A stretch of 64,000 nt of DNA from the NCBI RefSeq assembly GCF_019457885.1, contig NZ_JAHZST010000006.1:62001-126000 (forward strand). Reading direction: 5' to 3'. Position 1 is the stretch's first letter. Every line of letters begins with the position of its first letter. Made by a program: the position numbers and the translations under genes. The stretch comes from Shewanella nanhaiensis. Lineage in GTDB: Bacteria > Pseudomonadota > Gammaproteobacteria > Enterobacterales > Shewanellaceae. Shown in pieces: positions 55,486 through 64,000 of this stretch. A model generated the notes under the pieces. The model saw only the letters and a program-made list of their open reading frames with translations. It was not told the origin of the DNA and made no database searches.

Positions 55486-58400
55486 TTAGCGTCCTAACTC
55501 AGTTGGGAATGCCGGTGGCGTATCGTGGCGCACAGGTTTAAAGCTTTTCAGCTGTTGCTGAACCTCTTTAATGGCGCGATCTAGTTGTGGATCTTGCCCC
55601 TTATTGACGGCGACAGGATCTAGTTCCACTTCGATATCGGGTGCGACACCTTCGTTTTCAACACGCCACTCATGATCTGGGGTGAAGAAGCGGAAGTTTG
55701 GCACTGTTACGCGGCCGCCATCGATAAAGTCACGGTTAGCCGAGATCCCAATTAGACCGCCCCAAGTGGTTTTACCCACTAAGGTGCCTAGCTCTAATCG
55801 TTTAAATGCATAAGGTAAAAAGTCTCCTCCAGATCCCGCATCTTGGTCAATCAACATCACTTTAGGACCATAAATAGCGCCTGCTGGCGTGTCATAAACC
55901 ATATCACCTGAGCGGTACTTCCAACCTGATAGGTACTGACGATTTAATACGTCGATAATATAGTTAGCCGCTTGACCGCCACCGTTACTGCGCTCGTCTA
56001 GAATGACCCCTTTGCGGTCAACTTGCGCGAAGAACATGCGGTTAAATGAGGTGTAACCAGCCGTGGTGGTATTGGGCAGGTAGACATAGCCCACCTTGCC
56101 ATCGGTGGCTTCGGTGACATAGTTGCGATTGTCTTCAACCCAGTGCCAGTGGCGCAGGTCAAACTCTGATTTAATCGGCTCTACCACAAGAGTATGGGCT
56201 TTTTTGGCCTTGCCATTTGGGCTCACGGTTAGGCGCACCTGTTTATCGACCTTGCCTACAAACAGTGAGTAGAGGTTGACTGAAGCATCGACGGCTTGCC
56301 CATCAACCTCGAGAATGTAGTCGCCAACGCTGACCTTATTACCAGGCACTGCTAATGGTGCTTTAAGGTGTGGGTTCCAGGCTTCTCCTGTGTAGATGTT
56401 TTTGATGCGGTACAGGCCGTTTTTGACCTCAAAATCAGCGCCCAACAGCCCGACTTTCATAGTCTCTTCACGGTGAACATCACCGCCGATGATATAGTTA
56501 TGGCCAACCTGCATCTCAGAGATCATTTCACGCATTAAGTTGTTGAGATCTTCACGGCGACCAACATGTTTAAGCAGTGGTTGGTATTTGTCGTACACTC
56601 CCTGCCAATCAAGTCCGTGCATCTTAGGGTCATAGAAGTAATCACGCTCATTGCGCCATGCTTCATCAAAGATCTGTGCCCACTCTTGGGTTGGATTAAT
56701 GCGTGCTTTAACATCTGCGGTATTGAGTGGAGTGACTTCTACCTTCTCTGCAACTGTGGCGGTAGAGAGTGCATTCCCTTTACCGACCAGCAGTAGCTGT
56801 TTACCATCTGCTGAGACTGTGACTGACTCAATCTTGTCGGCGACCTTGTCGACTTTGCGCTCCTCAAAATTGAAACGCTTTAGCTGTGAGCTGCGTAGTG
56901 GCTTGCCATCAAGTTCGATACTTGAGCCTATCTGTACCCCCTCAATGAAGTAGAGGTTGTTGTCGTCAGCAGCCGTTAACCCCCAATAGTTACGCTGAGG
57001 GACTGGCAGAGCGACAATTCGTTTCGATAGGCCTTTGATATCTATGCTTGGTAATGAGTCATCCGCTTTTTCCTCATCTTTATCTTGGCTGCCACTAACG
57101 CTGCGATGGGCCTCATCGGCAAGCTTAGGCATAAGGGGAGACTGACCATCTTGCTGCAATACTGCGGCATATAACCCATAGCGCTGTGGGCGCTCTTGGC
57201 TTGATAGGTCTAATCCAAATGCCGTTAAGCCCTTGTTGGTTGAGGAGGCAAAGTAGAGGTATTGGCCATCTGGGCTAAATACTGGCTCTGCGTTGTCACT
57301 CATGCCATCGGTGATTTTATGGTGAGACTTATCGTTAATATTGTAGAGATACAGATCGCGTAGATAGTTAGTGTTATTACGGGTATAAGCTAACCATTGG
57401 CTGTCTGGGGAGCTCACGACATCATAAGAGGTCATAGCGATGTTCTTCATGACCTTAGTTTTCTTACCTGACTTGAGCTCGATTAACCATAGGGCCATAT
57501 TGGAGTCACCGAAGACGATATGTTTACCGTCTGGCATCCAGCTAAAAAGGGAGAAATCGGCGGTATGCTTACCTAAATCTAAGGTTTTCTGTATCTCTCC
57601 AAATTGATCCGCCAACACCAAGCGGTAATCGCCACCTTTATCTGTGATATAGGCGATCTGCTCACCCAGTGGAGACCACAAGGCATCGCGCTCATTTTGA
57701 CCCGAGGTGTTGGTGAGGTTGTAGGTACTACCATCTTTCACCGGAACGCTAAAGACTTCGCCACGTGCACTTAACAGCACCTGTTTGCCCGTTGATGAGA
57801 TCTGACTACTGGAGAGCGAGGGCATCGCATCTTTGAACTGGGTGCGGCGCTGAGGCAAGTCCACTTGTATATCGATACTAAGTTGCTTGCTGTTGCCTGT
57901 TAATGTATCGAGTAGAAATATCGCCCCACCTTTTTCAAAAACAATGTCGCTGCCAAATGCGTTGGCATTGGCAACATCCCATTGGTTGAAATGGGTTACT
58001 TGCTCGACCTGACCCTGTTTAAAGCTGTAGATATTTTTATGTTTGCTGCGATCTGAGATGAAGTAGATATCTTCGCCCACCCACATAGGTGAACTATCAG
58101 AGAAGTTGCCATGGGGAACCTCTACATAGCTGTTTTTATTAAGATCATAGATCCACACTGGTGGTGTCGTGCCACCTCGGTGATTGCGCCAACCATTTTT
58201 ACCACCATGGGCTAAACGCTCTGGATTGTAGGCGAGTTTTGCTCCGTCGGCATTTATTTTGCCATCAGAGACCACTGCTTCCATCACTTTTGTAGGGAAG
58301 CCGCCCTGTATTGCCACACTAAATAGCTGTCCGGTACGGTTGTGTGCAATATCTCGGCGTGAGGTAAACAGCACGCTCTTGCCATCAGCTGACCAGCCTC

Positions 58401-58725
58401 TGACTTCATCAGTACCTGGGTGCCACGTGAGCCGCTTAGGCTGACCGCCTGTCGCTGGCACTATGTAGACGTCATTATTGCCTTCGTAATCGGCTGTAAA
58501 GGCTATCCATTGGCCATCTGGTGACAGGTGAGGGGCGTATTCGTTGGCGGCATGGGAGGTGATGCGTGTGACCTGCTGTCCCTGCTTGTTTGACACATAG
58601 ATGTCGCCTGCATAAACAAAGGCAATCTTATCTTGGGCGATACTGGGTTCTTGTAGGAGTAAGGTTTCTGCTTGAACGCTGCTAGCCAGAATACACAATG
58701 CAGCTAAGGTGAGTTTTGTTTTCAT
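55486..58725 (-). CDS. Tricorn-type S41 family serine protease
   Basis: 1079 residues with signal peptide (about 1-20, CILASSVQAET) and a CAGGAAT ribosome site. The N-terminal two-thirds is a pair of beta-propellers with PD40 repeats (HLSPDGQWIAFTADYEGNND; further SPDG motifs near 450 and 490). A PDZ domain (about 760-850) and the S41/tail-specific protease core (about 870-1050) follow; the nucleophile is in DQDAGSGGDFLPY. Such enzymes degrade peptides in the periplasm. Ordinary family length for marine gammaproteobacteria. Single gene with a terminator at its end. Confidence 0.9.
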   Translation of the reverse strand: MKTKLTLAALCILASSVQAETLLLQEPSIAQDKIAFVYAGDIYVSNKQGQQVTRITSHAANEYAPHLSPDGQWIAFTADYEGNNDVYIVPATGGQPKRLTWHPGTDEVRGWSADGKSVLFTSRRDIAHNRTGQLFSVAIQGGFPTKVMEAVVSDGKINADGAKLAYNPERLAHGGKNGWRNHRGGTTPPVWIYDLNKNSYVEVPHGNFSDSSPMWVGEDIYFISDRSKHKNIYSFKQGQVEQVTHFNQWDVANANAFGSDIVFEKGGAIFLLDTLTGNSKQLSIDIQVDLPQRRTQFKDAMPSLSSSQISSTGKQVLLSARGEVFSVPVKDGSTYNLTNTSGQNERDALWSPLGEQIAYITDKGGDYRLVLADQFGEIQKTLDLGKHTADFSLFSWMPDGKHIVFGDSNMALWLIELKSGKKTKVMKNIAMTSYDVVSSPDSQWLAYTRNNTNYLRDLYLYNINDKSHHKITDGMSDNAEPVFSPDGQYLYFASSTNKGLTAFGLDLSSQERPQRYGLYAAVLQQDGQSPLMPKLADEAHRSVSGSQDKDEEKADDSLPSIDIKGLSKRIVALPVPQRNYWGLTAADDNNLYFIEGVQIGSSIELDGKPLRSSQLKRFNFEERKVDKVADKIESVTVSADGKQLLLVGKGNALSTATVAEKVEVTPLNTADVKARINPTQEWAQIFDEAWRNERDYFYDPKMHGLDWQGVYDKYQPLLKHVGRREDLNNLMREMISEMQVGHNYIIGGDVHREETMKVGLLGADFEVKNGLYRIKNIYTGEAWNPHLKAPLAVPGNKVSVGDYILEVDGQAVDASVNLYSLFVGKVDKQVRLTVSPNGKAKKAHTLVVEPIKSEFDLRHWHWVEDNRNYVTEATDGKVGYVYLPNTTTAGYTSFNRMFFAQVDRKGVILDERSNGGGQAANYIIDVLNRQYLSGWKYRSGDMVYDTPAGAIYGPKVMLIDQDAGSGGDFLPYAFKRLELGTLVGKTTWGGLIGISANRDFIDGGRVTVPNFRFFTPDHEWRVENEGVAPDIEVELDPVAVNKGQDPQLDRAIKEVQQQLKSFKPVRHDTPPAFPTELGR

Positions 58726-58870
58726 TATTTTTATTCCTGGGTGATGTCGCTCTATCTTTTTAAACGCAATCGCTAACTTTTTTAAAGTGGTCTTTTGATG
58801 CCATCAAACCATATGAATGTCAATGAAACTAAAGTGAATAGATGTTTCTGCTGAACTGTTTTAAGCCAAT

Positions 58871-58897
58871 AAAAAAGGCGCTCTAGGCGCCTTTTTT
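58871..58897. terminator. Terminator after ygfZ
   Basis: AAAAAAGGCGC/GCGCCTTTTTT around TCTAG, extended by CAAT/ATTG. Almost identical to the one at 55432, suggesting a common palindromic repeat. Lies 33 bases downstream of the - strand gene. Confidence 0.93.
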
Positions 58898-58929
58898 ATT
58901 GGAATGATGATTAACTCGCAGCTTATAGC

Positions 58930-59892
58930 TTAAGCTTCATCTTCTAGTGAGTAGGGCAGAGGTTGAATTGTTAAGCTTGAGGCCTCATCGTCGGCAACTC
59001 TTAACTTGGCGCTGTTTTCTGTGTCATTAGGTAGGACCGCTGTAAGCAGAACCTGATCTCCTGATTGCACTAGCTCGATAATGGTACCGACCTTTTTAAA
59101 GCCATCTTCGATGGCAAGTTCCAATCGACTGTCTAGCGCTAAAGTTTGTGAGCTGGTGCCGGAAAGAATATAGAGGGCGCGCTTATTGCCACCACGGTAT
59201 TTCATGCGTGCGATGGTTTCTTGGCCCATGTAGCAGCCTTTTTGGAAGCTAATACCGTTAATCGCTTGTACATTACACATCTGCGGCACAAATTGACCTT
59301 GATGTGAGGCGCCTAGGTTAGGTAGGCCAGCTTGGATCTCTAATGCTTGCCATGCGCTACTTTCTTGGATTGGCGTATTGATTGAGCTTAATAGTGGCTC
59401 AGAAGGGGCTTTCTCTATAACGATAATAAAGCGTTCGCCATCTTTAAGTAGTACGCCGCCAGGGATCTCAGTTAACTCTTGGGTGATCTCGCCAAAGTAG
59501 TTATTTACCCACTCCTGTGCTTGCTCGCCAGCTACGCCTAAGATGGTCCAGTCTGCAGATACATCAACAAGGTCAGCCTTGCTGAACACGGCGTATTTAG
59601 CCAGTTGTGGTAGATCTGCCGCCAAGGTATCTTTTGGCATCATCATAAAGAGGGCATCTGCAACCGAGAAGGTTCTGAAACTGGCCAGCATCTTCCCTTT
59701 AGGATCGCAGTGAGCGCCCCATCTCCATTGGTTGCTCTCAAGTGAGCTGATATCTGTGGTGACCTGCCCGTGAATGAAGCTACGGCCTTGCTCGCCAGTT
59801 ACACTCATCAATCCCATATGAGATAGGTTAGCAAAGATAAGTGGAGCGGGTTCACTCGGATTCCAAGCGGGCTGAGAAACAGACTGGGTCAT
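58930..59892 (-). CDS. ygfZ: Folate-binding tRNA/Fe-S protein YgfZ
   Basis: 320 residues from the ATG at 59892 (MTQSVSQPAW), preferred to an upstream frame start that lacks family sequence and a ribosome site. Aminomethyltransferase-like fold with the signature KGCYMGQETIARM (K-G-C-x-x-G-Q-E) near residue 225, diagnostic of YgfZ. The cysteine there is functional in E. coli YgfZ, which uses tetrahydrofolate to support Fe-S enzymes such as MiaB. Cytoplasmic. Stand-alone gene between two terminators. Confidence 0.92.
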   Translation of the reverse strand: MTQSVSQPAWNPSEPAPLIFANLSHMGLMSVTGEQGRSFIHGQVTTDISSLESNQWRWGAHCDPKGKMLASFRTFSVADALFMMMPKDTLAADLPQLAKYAVFSKADLVDVSADWTILGVAGEQAQEWVNNYFGEITQELTEIPGGVLLKDGERFIIVIEKAPSEPLLSSINTPIQESSAWQALEIQAGLPNLGASHQGQFVPQMCNVQAINGISFQKGCYMGQETIARMKYRGGNKRALYILSGTSSQTLALDSRLELAIEDGFKKVGTIIELVQSGDQVLLTAVLPNDTENSAKLRVADDEASSLTIQPLPYSLEDEA

Positions 59893-59957
59893 ATTGTTAT
59901 CCAAAAAGGGGCTTAAGTGAGTAGGATTGTAACGCCAAATAGGGGCGACGGATATAA

Positions 59958-59991
59958 ATCGGGCGCACAATTTTTACATTGTACGCCCGAT
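59958..59991. terminator. Terminator after serA
   Basis: Fourteen-base arms ATCGGGCGCACAAT and ATTGTACGCCCGAT (one mismatch) around a six-base loop. It lies 34 bases downstream of the serA stop on the - strand, with T-rich sequence after it. Confidence 0.85.
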
Positions 59992-60025
59992 ATTTTTAGT
60001 TTACCGCTGTGTTGTTTGTATAAGC

Positions 60026-61255
60026 TTAGTGAAGTAGACGAGTACGAATTGTGCCTTCAATGGCCTTCATCTGCTCGAGTGCTTCATCGGCTTGGTCTGA
60101 ATCGACTTCCATCACAACGTAACCAATTTCAGCCGTTGTTTGCAGATACTGGGCCGCGATATTGATCCCTTTCTCGGCAAACGCTTGGTTAATCTTGATC
60201 AACACGCCAGGGCGGTTGTGGTGAATATGCAGCAGACGTGAAGCATCTTTATGCTGGGCCAACGATACCTCAGGGAAGTTCACTGCGGTCATGGTTGAGC
60301 CGTTATCAGAGTACTTGGCCAGCTTGCCAGCAACCTCGATACCTATGTTCTCCTGTGCTTCCTGAGTGCTGCCGCCCACATGTGGGGTTAAAATGACGTT
60401 GTCCAGACCACGTAGCGGGCTGATAAACTCATCATCGTTAGACTTAGGCTCTACAGGGAATACGTCGATGGCTGCACCAGCTATCTTTTCGGCTTTAAGC
60501 GTCGATGCTAAAGCGTCGATGTCGACCACAGTACCGCGAGAGGCGTTAATTAAGATGCTGCCTTTTTTCATGCAAGCCAGCTCAGCTTCACCGATCATCT
60601 CTTTGGTTTGTGGCGTCTCAGGAACATGCAGACTGACCACATCGGCAAGAGACATCAGCTCCTGCATCGAGTGGATCTGCTGGGCGTTACCCAGTGGTAG
60701 CTTATCTTCGATATCGAAGAAGACGACGCGCATACCTAAGGTCTCGGCTAGGATCCCTAACTGAGTACCAATATGGCCATAACCTATCACACCGAGTGTC
60801 TTGCCGCGGGCTTCATAGCTGCCAGTTGCACTCTTAAGCCATCCACCACGATGGGCCATGGCATTACGCTGAGGAATACCACGAAATAGCATGATGATCT
60901 CGCCAAGTACCAGCTCTGCCACACTGCGTGTGTTAGAGAAGGGCGCGTTGAATACAGGCACACCGAGTTTCTCAGCATAGTTGAGATCGACCTGATTAGT
61001 ACCGATACAGAAACAACCAATTCCGACCAGTTTCTCCGCCTGACTTAATACCGCTTCAGTCAATTGAGTCCGTGATCTTAGGCCAACAAAATGCGCATCC
61101 TTAATCGATGCTTTGAGTGCCTCTTCTCCAAGAGATGCCTTGTGGTATTCGATGTTGCTGTAACCGGCACGCTTGAATACATCTACCGCTGATTGGTGGA
61201 CGCCTTCCAAAAGCAGGATCTTGATCTTATCCTTGTCCAGCGAATGTTTCGCCAT
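60026..61255 (-). CDS. serA: D-3-phosphoglycerate dehydrogenase
   Basis: 409 residues with GAGGG before the ATG. NAD-binding GYGHIGTQLG; catalytic R/E/H positions (ASRGTVVD, and TPHVGGST near 295); a C-terminal ACT domain (about 338-409, HHNRPGVLIKI) that binds serine for feedback control. Catalyses the first step of serine synthesis from 3-phosphoglycerate. Matches the E. coli enzyme in length and layout. Confidence 0.97.
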   Translation of the reverse strand: MAKHSLDKDKIKILLLEGVHQSAVDVFKRAGYSNIEYHKASLGEEALKASIKDAHFVGLRSRTQLTEAVLSQAEKLVGIGCFCIGTNQVDLNYAEKLGVPVFNAPFSNTRSVAELVLGEIIMLFRGIPQRNAMAHRGGWLKSATGSYEARGKTLGVIGYGHIGTQLGILAETLGMRVVFFDIEDKLPLGNAQQIHSMQELMSLADVVSLHVPETPQTKEMIGEAELACMKKGSILINASRGTVVDIDALASTLKAEKIAGAAIDVFPVEPKSNDDEFISPLRGLDNVILTPHVGGSTQEAQENIGIEVAGKLAKYSDNGSTMTAVNFPEVSLAQHKDASRLLHIHHNRPGVLIKINQAFAEKGINIAAQYLQTTAEIGYVVMEVDSDQADEALEQMKAIEGTIRTRLLH

Positions 61256-61429
61256 GATTTAGGTACCCTCTTCAATTATTGGTATTATGTTTTTTAGGTT
61301 ATTTTTATAGACTGTCTGTTGTCCGGCACCAAATTAGCACTTTTTTTGTTCAGTGTGGAGGGCTAGATGGCTAAAGTTATTATTCTTTCCCTAGAACAAT
61401 AGAGATAATACATATAAGAGGTTCCAATT

Positions 61430-62032
61430 TTGAATAAACAGCATATTTGGCTGACTATTTTCCTAATAGTCCTGATTTGGTCAGGTATAAACCCTAAAGA
61501 TCAATTTACTTGGTTTTTGGAAGTGGCCCCAGCTTTGATCGCCTTGCCTCTGATATTCTTTACCCGAAAACGCTTCCCTCTGACACCTATGCTCTATGCG
61601 TTGATCCTGATTCACTGCGTTATCTTAATGGTGGGCGGGCATTACACCTATGCAGAGGTGCCACTATTTGATTGGATAGCCGATGCCTTAGGCAGTGATA
61701 GAAATAATTACGATAAGGTGGGGCATTTTGCCCAAGGCTTTATCCCTGCTTTGATCGCCAGAGAGGTATTTATACGCAATCAGGTGGTGAAGCCTGGTGT
61801 CTGGTGCAGCTTTATCTGCGTCTGTTTTGCGCTAGCTCTGTCGGCATTTTATGAGCTGATTGAGTGGTGGGTCGCCCTGTTAACCGGTGAAGATGCCGAG
61901 GCGTTTTTAGGCACCCAAGGTTATATATGGGATACTCAATCGGATATGGGCATGGCGTTATTGGGCGCGATAGTGGCGCTGTTGGTACTGGTTAAGACTC
62001 ATGATAAACAGCTTGCAGCGCTGAAGAGTTAG
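61430..62032 (+). CDS. DUF2238 (YjdF-like) integral membrane protein
   Basis: 200 residues from a TTG start with AAGAGG eight bases upstream. Five or six hydrophobic spans; the central HYTYAEVPL, DKVGHFAQGFIPALIAREV and YELIEWW segments are the family signature. Function is unknown in E. coli as well. The conserved His, Glu and Asp in the membrane might bind a metal or lipid. Single gene, divergent from serA. Confidence 0.85.
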   Translation: MNKQHIWLTIFLIVLIWSGINPKDQFTWFLEVAPALIALPLIFFTRKRFPLTPMLYALILIHCVILMVGGHYTYAEVPLFDWIADALGSDRNNYDKVGHFAQGFIPALIAREVFIRNQVVKPGVWCSFICVCFALALSAFYELIEWWVALLTGEDAEAFLGTQGYIWDTQSDMGMALLGAIVALLVLVKTHDKQLAALKS

Positions 62033-62307
62033 TTGCTTAGCTTGCTTAGGTTTATATCGTATATAAAATAGACTTCTTATAGCTAACTTTATGATTTATA
62101 TGCTTTGTAAGTGTTTATGGCGTGAGTTGGCGGTTTTTACGCTCTATTTAACCTTGATTTAATAAGTTTTTCACTTGAGGTTACAAGTAATACTATTCAA
62201 ATCGCTTAAAACGAGCCATCATGTGTAGGAGTCTGTTAGTTGTAGGTTCAGTGAATGAGACGGTTTATGCGTTATATAGGGATTAGCTTTTCAGGGAGGA
62301 AAGTTGG

Positions 62308-62973
62308 ATGAGTAAAGTAGATGAGTTGGTCTTTCTTCATCAAGTATCGACACCATGTAACTTGGCTATTTTAGCTGAGTCTATCGGATTGAAGACACGG
62401 ATTGTTAAGCAGGTCTCTGAGCTTGAACCACTCAGCGATCGTAATAGTTTCTACCTCGTGGGTCAGGAGGGCGCAGCCCTAGACAATAGAGGGATCCCTC
62501 TGTTGGCGATTCGACTCGTTTCCCACGTGCCCGTTGCCCTCTACCAAGTTGATAGAAAAAAACTCGACCCAGCCTCTGCACTGCTGCTGGGGATCCGTGG
62601 GTTGCTCTACTCAGATCAGCGTATGGATCTGATGCTGACCGGCTTAAGGAAGATGGTGGCGGATGAGCTTTGGTACGATCGTACTTTGATTAGTAAGATG
62701 TTCCGTCAACTGGTTGATCGTTTAGAGACCAGTGATGATTACTCCCAAGATGCCGAAGAGATACTGCAGGTATTGACTAAGCGGGAGCGAACCATTATTC
62801 AATTGGTTTCCAGTGGTGCTAGAAATAGGGAGATTGCTGATAATTTATGTATCAGCGAACATACCGTTAAAGCGCATATCTCCTCGATTTTCAGAAAGAC
62901 ACACTCTCGTAATCGTGTTGAGTTGCTTAGGTGGGCACAGACTTACGGCGATCATCTGGCACTGTGCTCTTAA
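62308..62973 (+). CDS. LuxR-family regulator of the CsgD/VpsT-like group
   Basis: 221 residues with a strong AGGGAGGA ribosome site. C-terminal LuxR helix-turn-helix at ~150-215 (LTKRERTIIQLVSSGARNRE, ISEHTVKAHISSIFRKT). The N-terminal half has a degenerate receiver-like fold without the phosphoacceptor Asp at its usual place, as in CsgD/VpsT, where cyclic-di-GMP or other signals act. The segment LLLGIRGLLYSDQRMD, then ADELWYDR, is typical of CsgD-type proteins. Probably controls surface or biofilm genes; targets unknown. A clean terminator follows. Confidence 0.85.
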   Translation: MSKVDELVFLHQVSTPCNLAILAESIGLKTRIVKQVSELEPLSDRNSFYLVGQEGAALDNRGIPLLAIRLVSHVPVALYQVDRKKLDPASALLLGIRGLLYSDQRMDLMLTGLRKMVADELWYDRTLISKMFRQLVDRLETSDDYSQDAEEILQVLTKRERTIIQLVSSGARNREIADNLCISEHTVKAHISSIFRKTHSRNRVELLRWAQTYGDHLALCS

Positions 62974-62987
62974 AGTTTTAAAATAAT

Positions 62988-63010
62988 AAACGGCGATAAC
63001 GCCGTTTTTT
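62988..63010 (+). terminator. Terminator after the CsgD-like regulator
   Basis: AAACGGCG/CGCCGTTT with an ATAA loop and a T-run, extended by AATAAT/ATTATT, 15 bases after the stop. Confidence 0.93.
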
Positions 63011-63271
63011 ATTATCTAGTTTCGCTCCAATATCTTATCTCCAATACTTCCTCTATATAAAACAATCAAATTCAGTTTTTTATAAATTAAGCTATCCCTT
63101 ATTTGGTGGTTTATTCTCCAGCCTCTCAAGTTGGTGTTCTGACTTAAGTTGATGATTCTTTAAGGCTTAAGTTATTTCTGGTTTGACCTGTTCTTATAGC
63201 TGATTAATGCTGCTTTTTTTCTTTTTATAACAAATGCTTACTGCTCAAAATGTGACTGATTCATCTTTTTT

Positions 63272-63293
63272 TTGTCACAAAACTCTGTGACAA
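63272..63293. promoter_or_regulatory. Perfect inverted repeat TTGTCACA-N6-TGTGACAA
   Basis: Eight-base arms with a six-base AAACTC spacer, in the order opposite to a CRP site. It lies upstream of the MITE copy that separates it from the nuclease gene. Operator or small stem; the regulator is unknown. A large part of the 63011-63324 spacer is AT-rich and otherwise featureless. Confidence 0.45.
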
Positions 63294-63324
63294 TTGTCTC
63301 GCACGTTAATAAAAATTAGCGGAC

Positions 63325-63645
63325 TTATACCAACCAGGATAAGAAAGTGATCTACTCAGAGTATTTTTTGGCAAACTAATTCAAGGCGAATGGACGATGG
63401 AATGGTTATTCCCTTGTGAGTTCATTAAACGTAGAAGTAGGCAGTCAAAAATACTCCTAACAGGCGAGTCTTAGCGCATCCGATGCTGCGTTAACGAGCT
63501 TAAACGTAGAACAACTATGTTCTTCACGCGTTTGCAAACCACACGGATGTGGTGAATGTCATTAATGCAGGAGCAATTAAGGACCTTGCCTCAAAAGCGC
63601 TAAACATTCGCTGAGCGATCACCTCTTTATTCTGATTGGTATCAA
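63325..63645. mobile_element. MITE-like element, copy 2 (inverted relative to copy 1)
   Basis: Ends TTATACCAACCAGGATAAG and, inverted, TTGATACCAATCAGAATAAAG, each followed by a GTGATC block. The interior is the reverse complement of the copy at 54008-54327, with small differences, and the length is about the same (~321 bases). It lies 21 bases before the next ATG, so it will supply or displace part of the promoter. Confidence 0.8.
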
Positions 63646-63666
63646 AATAATAATGGGGTTGAAAAA

Positions 63667-64000
63667 ATGGATAATGTTAAAAAATTGTCAGTGCTTGCAC
63701 TGTCAATAGCCGCTGCTTTGCCTGCTGTAGCCAATGCAGATGTACTTATCAGCGAATATGTTGAAGGTTCCGGTTATAGCAAAGCGGTTGAAATATACAA
63801 CTCAGGATCGACGGCCGTCGATCTGACTGGTTACTCCCTCGTCTACTACTCAAAGGGCGAAACAGCCCCTAAAAAGATCTTAGATCTCAGCGGTTCTCTT
63901 GGGGCTAATGCCATCAAGGTGATCACCAATAATCATAAAGATAACGCTATCGTATTAGACGCTGCTGTAGACTCACAGAGTGCTGCTATCTACTTTAACG
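63667..64000 (+). CDS. exeM: Extracellular nuclease, ExeM-type, N-terminal part (runs off the window)
   Basis: ATG at 63667; the frame stays open to the window end (111 codons). Signal peptide about 1-24 (LALSIAAALPAVANA-DV). The mature start VLISEYVEGSGYSKAVEIYN is the beginning of a lamin-tail-like domain that opens large secreted nucleases of the ExeM/Xds group in Shewanella and Vibrio. These cleave extracellular DNA in biofilms and often end in a GlyGly-CTERM anchor; neither the nuclease domain nor the end is in the window. The MITE is immediately upstream. Confidence 0.8.
   Translation, partial: MDNVKKLSVLALSIAAALPAVANADVLISEYVEGSGYSKAVEIYNSGSTAVDLTGYSLVYYSKGETAPKKILDLSGSLGANAIKVITNNHKDNAIVLDAAVDSQSAAIYFN

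Noticed and set aside
63272..63293. CRP site upstream of the nuclease gene
   Set aside because: The half-sites are in the order TCACA-N6-TGTGA, the reverse of a CRP site.

Overview
The window reads as chromosome of a marine gammaproteobacterium, most likely Shewanella or a close relative. This rests on recognised families and architectures, not on a database search: an OsmC-YcaO fusion, an RRF_GI-type protein, a GlyGly-CTERM surface protein, a periplasmic KatG, an M13 lipoprotein peptidase, a tricorn-like S41 protease, an ExeM-type nuclease, a near-perfect FNR/EtrA-type box and a Fur-like box. No rRNA or tRNA gene, CRISPR array or complete IS was seen.

Layout. 0-3.3 kb: the tail of one and two complete flavin-dependent tryptophan-halogenase-family genes. 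3.5-5.3 kb: an RRF-like gene, then orphan zinc-ribbon and small membrane genes. 5.5-8.1 kb: OsmC-YcaO protein and a small membrane protein behind an FNR-like site. 8.1-12.5 kb: a soluble NAD-type formate dehydrogenase, with a diaphorase subunit fused from NuoE-like and NuoF-like parts and a molybdenum catalytic subunit. 12.9-18.5 kb: an orphan lipoprotein pair, a two-component system and a TonB-dependent receptor behind a Fur-like box. 18.6-27.1 kb: cupin, secreted metzincin protease, outer-membrane barrel, M13 peptidase and TauE/SafE permease. 27.2-29.0 kb: a G11 tract followed by an orphan membrane/coiled-coil/GAF-like gene and a small overlapping gene. 29.4-33.9 kb: cytochrome c peroxidase, exported KatG and a histone-deacetylase-like enzyme.

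34-54.3 kb looks accessory. It opens with palindromic dispersed repeats, then carries a GlyGly-CTERM beta-propeller/Ig-like surface protein and two coupled LuxR-type regulators. From about 40.5 to 53.2 kb the DNA is conspicuously AT-rich and holds a CS1/Cbl-type (alpha) chaperone-usher fimbrial operon: pilin, usher, chaperone and two tandem tip-adhesin paralogues. The operon is bracketed by EAL-domain-like genes, one degenerate. It also sits among winged-helix regulators: two cytoplasmic paralogues sharing an N-terminal HCxxC motif, and a membrane ToxR-like protein coupled to a ToxS/TcpH-like partner. A chemoreceptor follows. This fimbria plus signalling block is my best candidate for an undescribed system. 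The usher has no visible signal peptide and starts with a hexanucleotide microsatellite.

54-64 kb returns to core genes: a DksA-like protein whose stop codon lies in the end of a MITE, phnN, a tricorn-like protease, ygfZ, serA, a YjdF-like membrane protein and a LuxR/CsgD-type regulator. A second, inverted copy of the same ~320-bp MITE lies directly before a truncated ExeM-type nuclease gene at the window edge.
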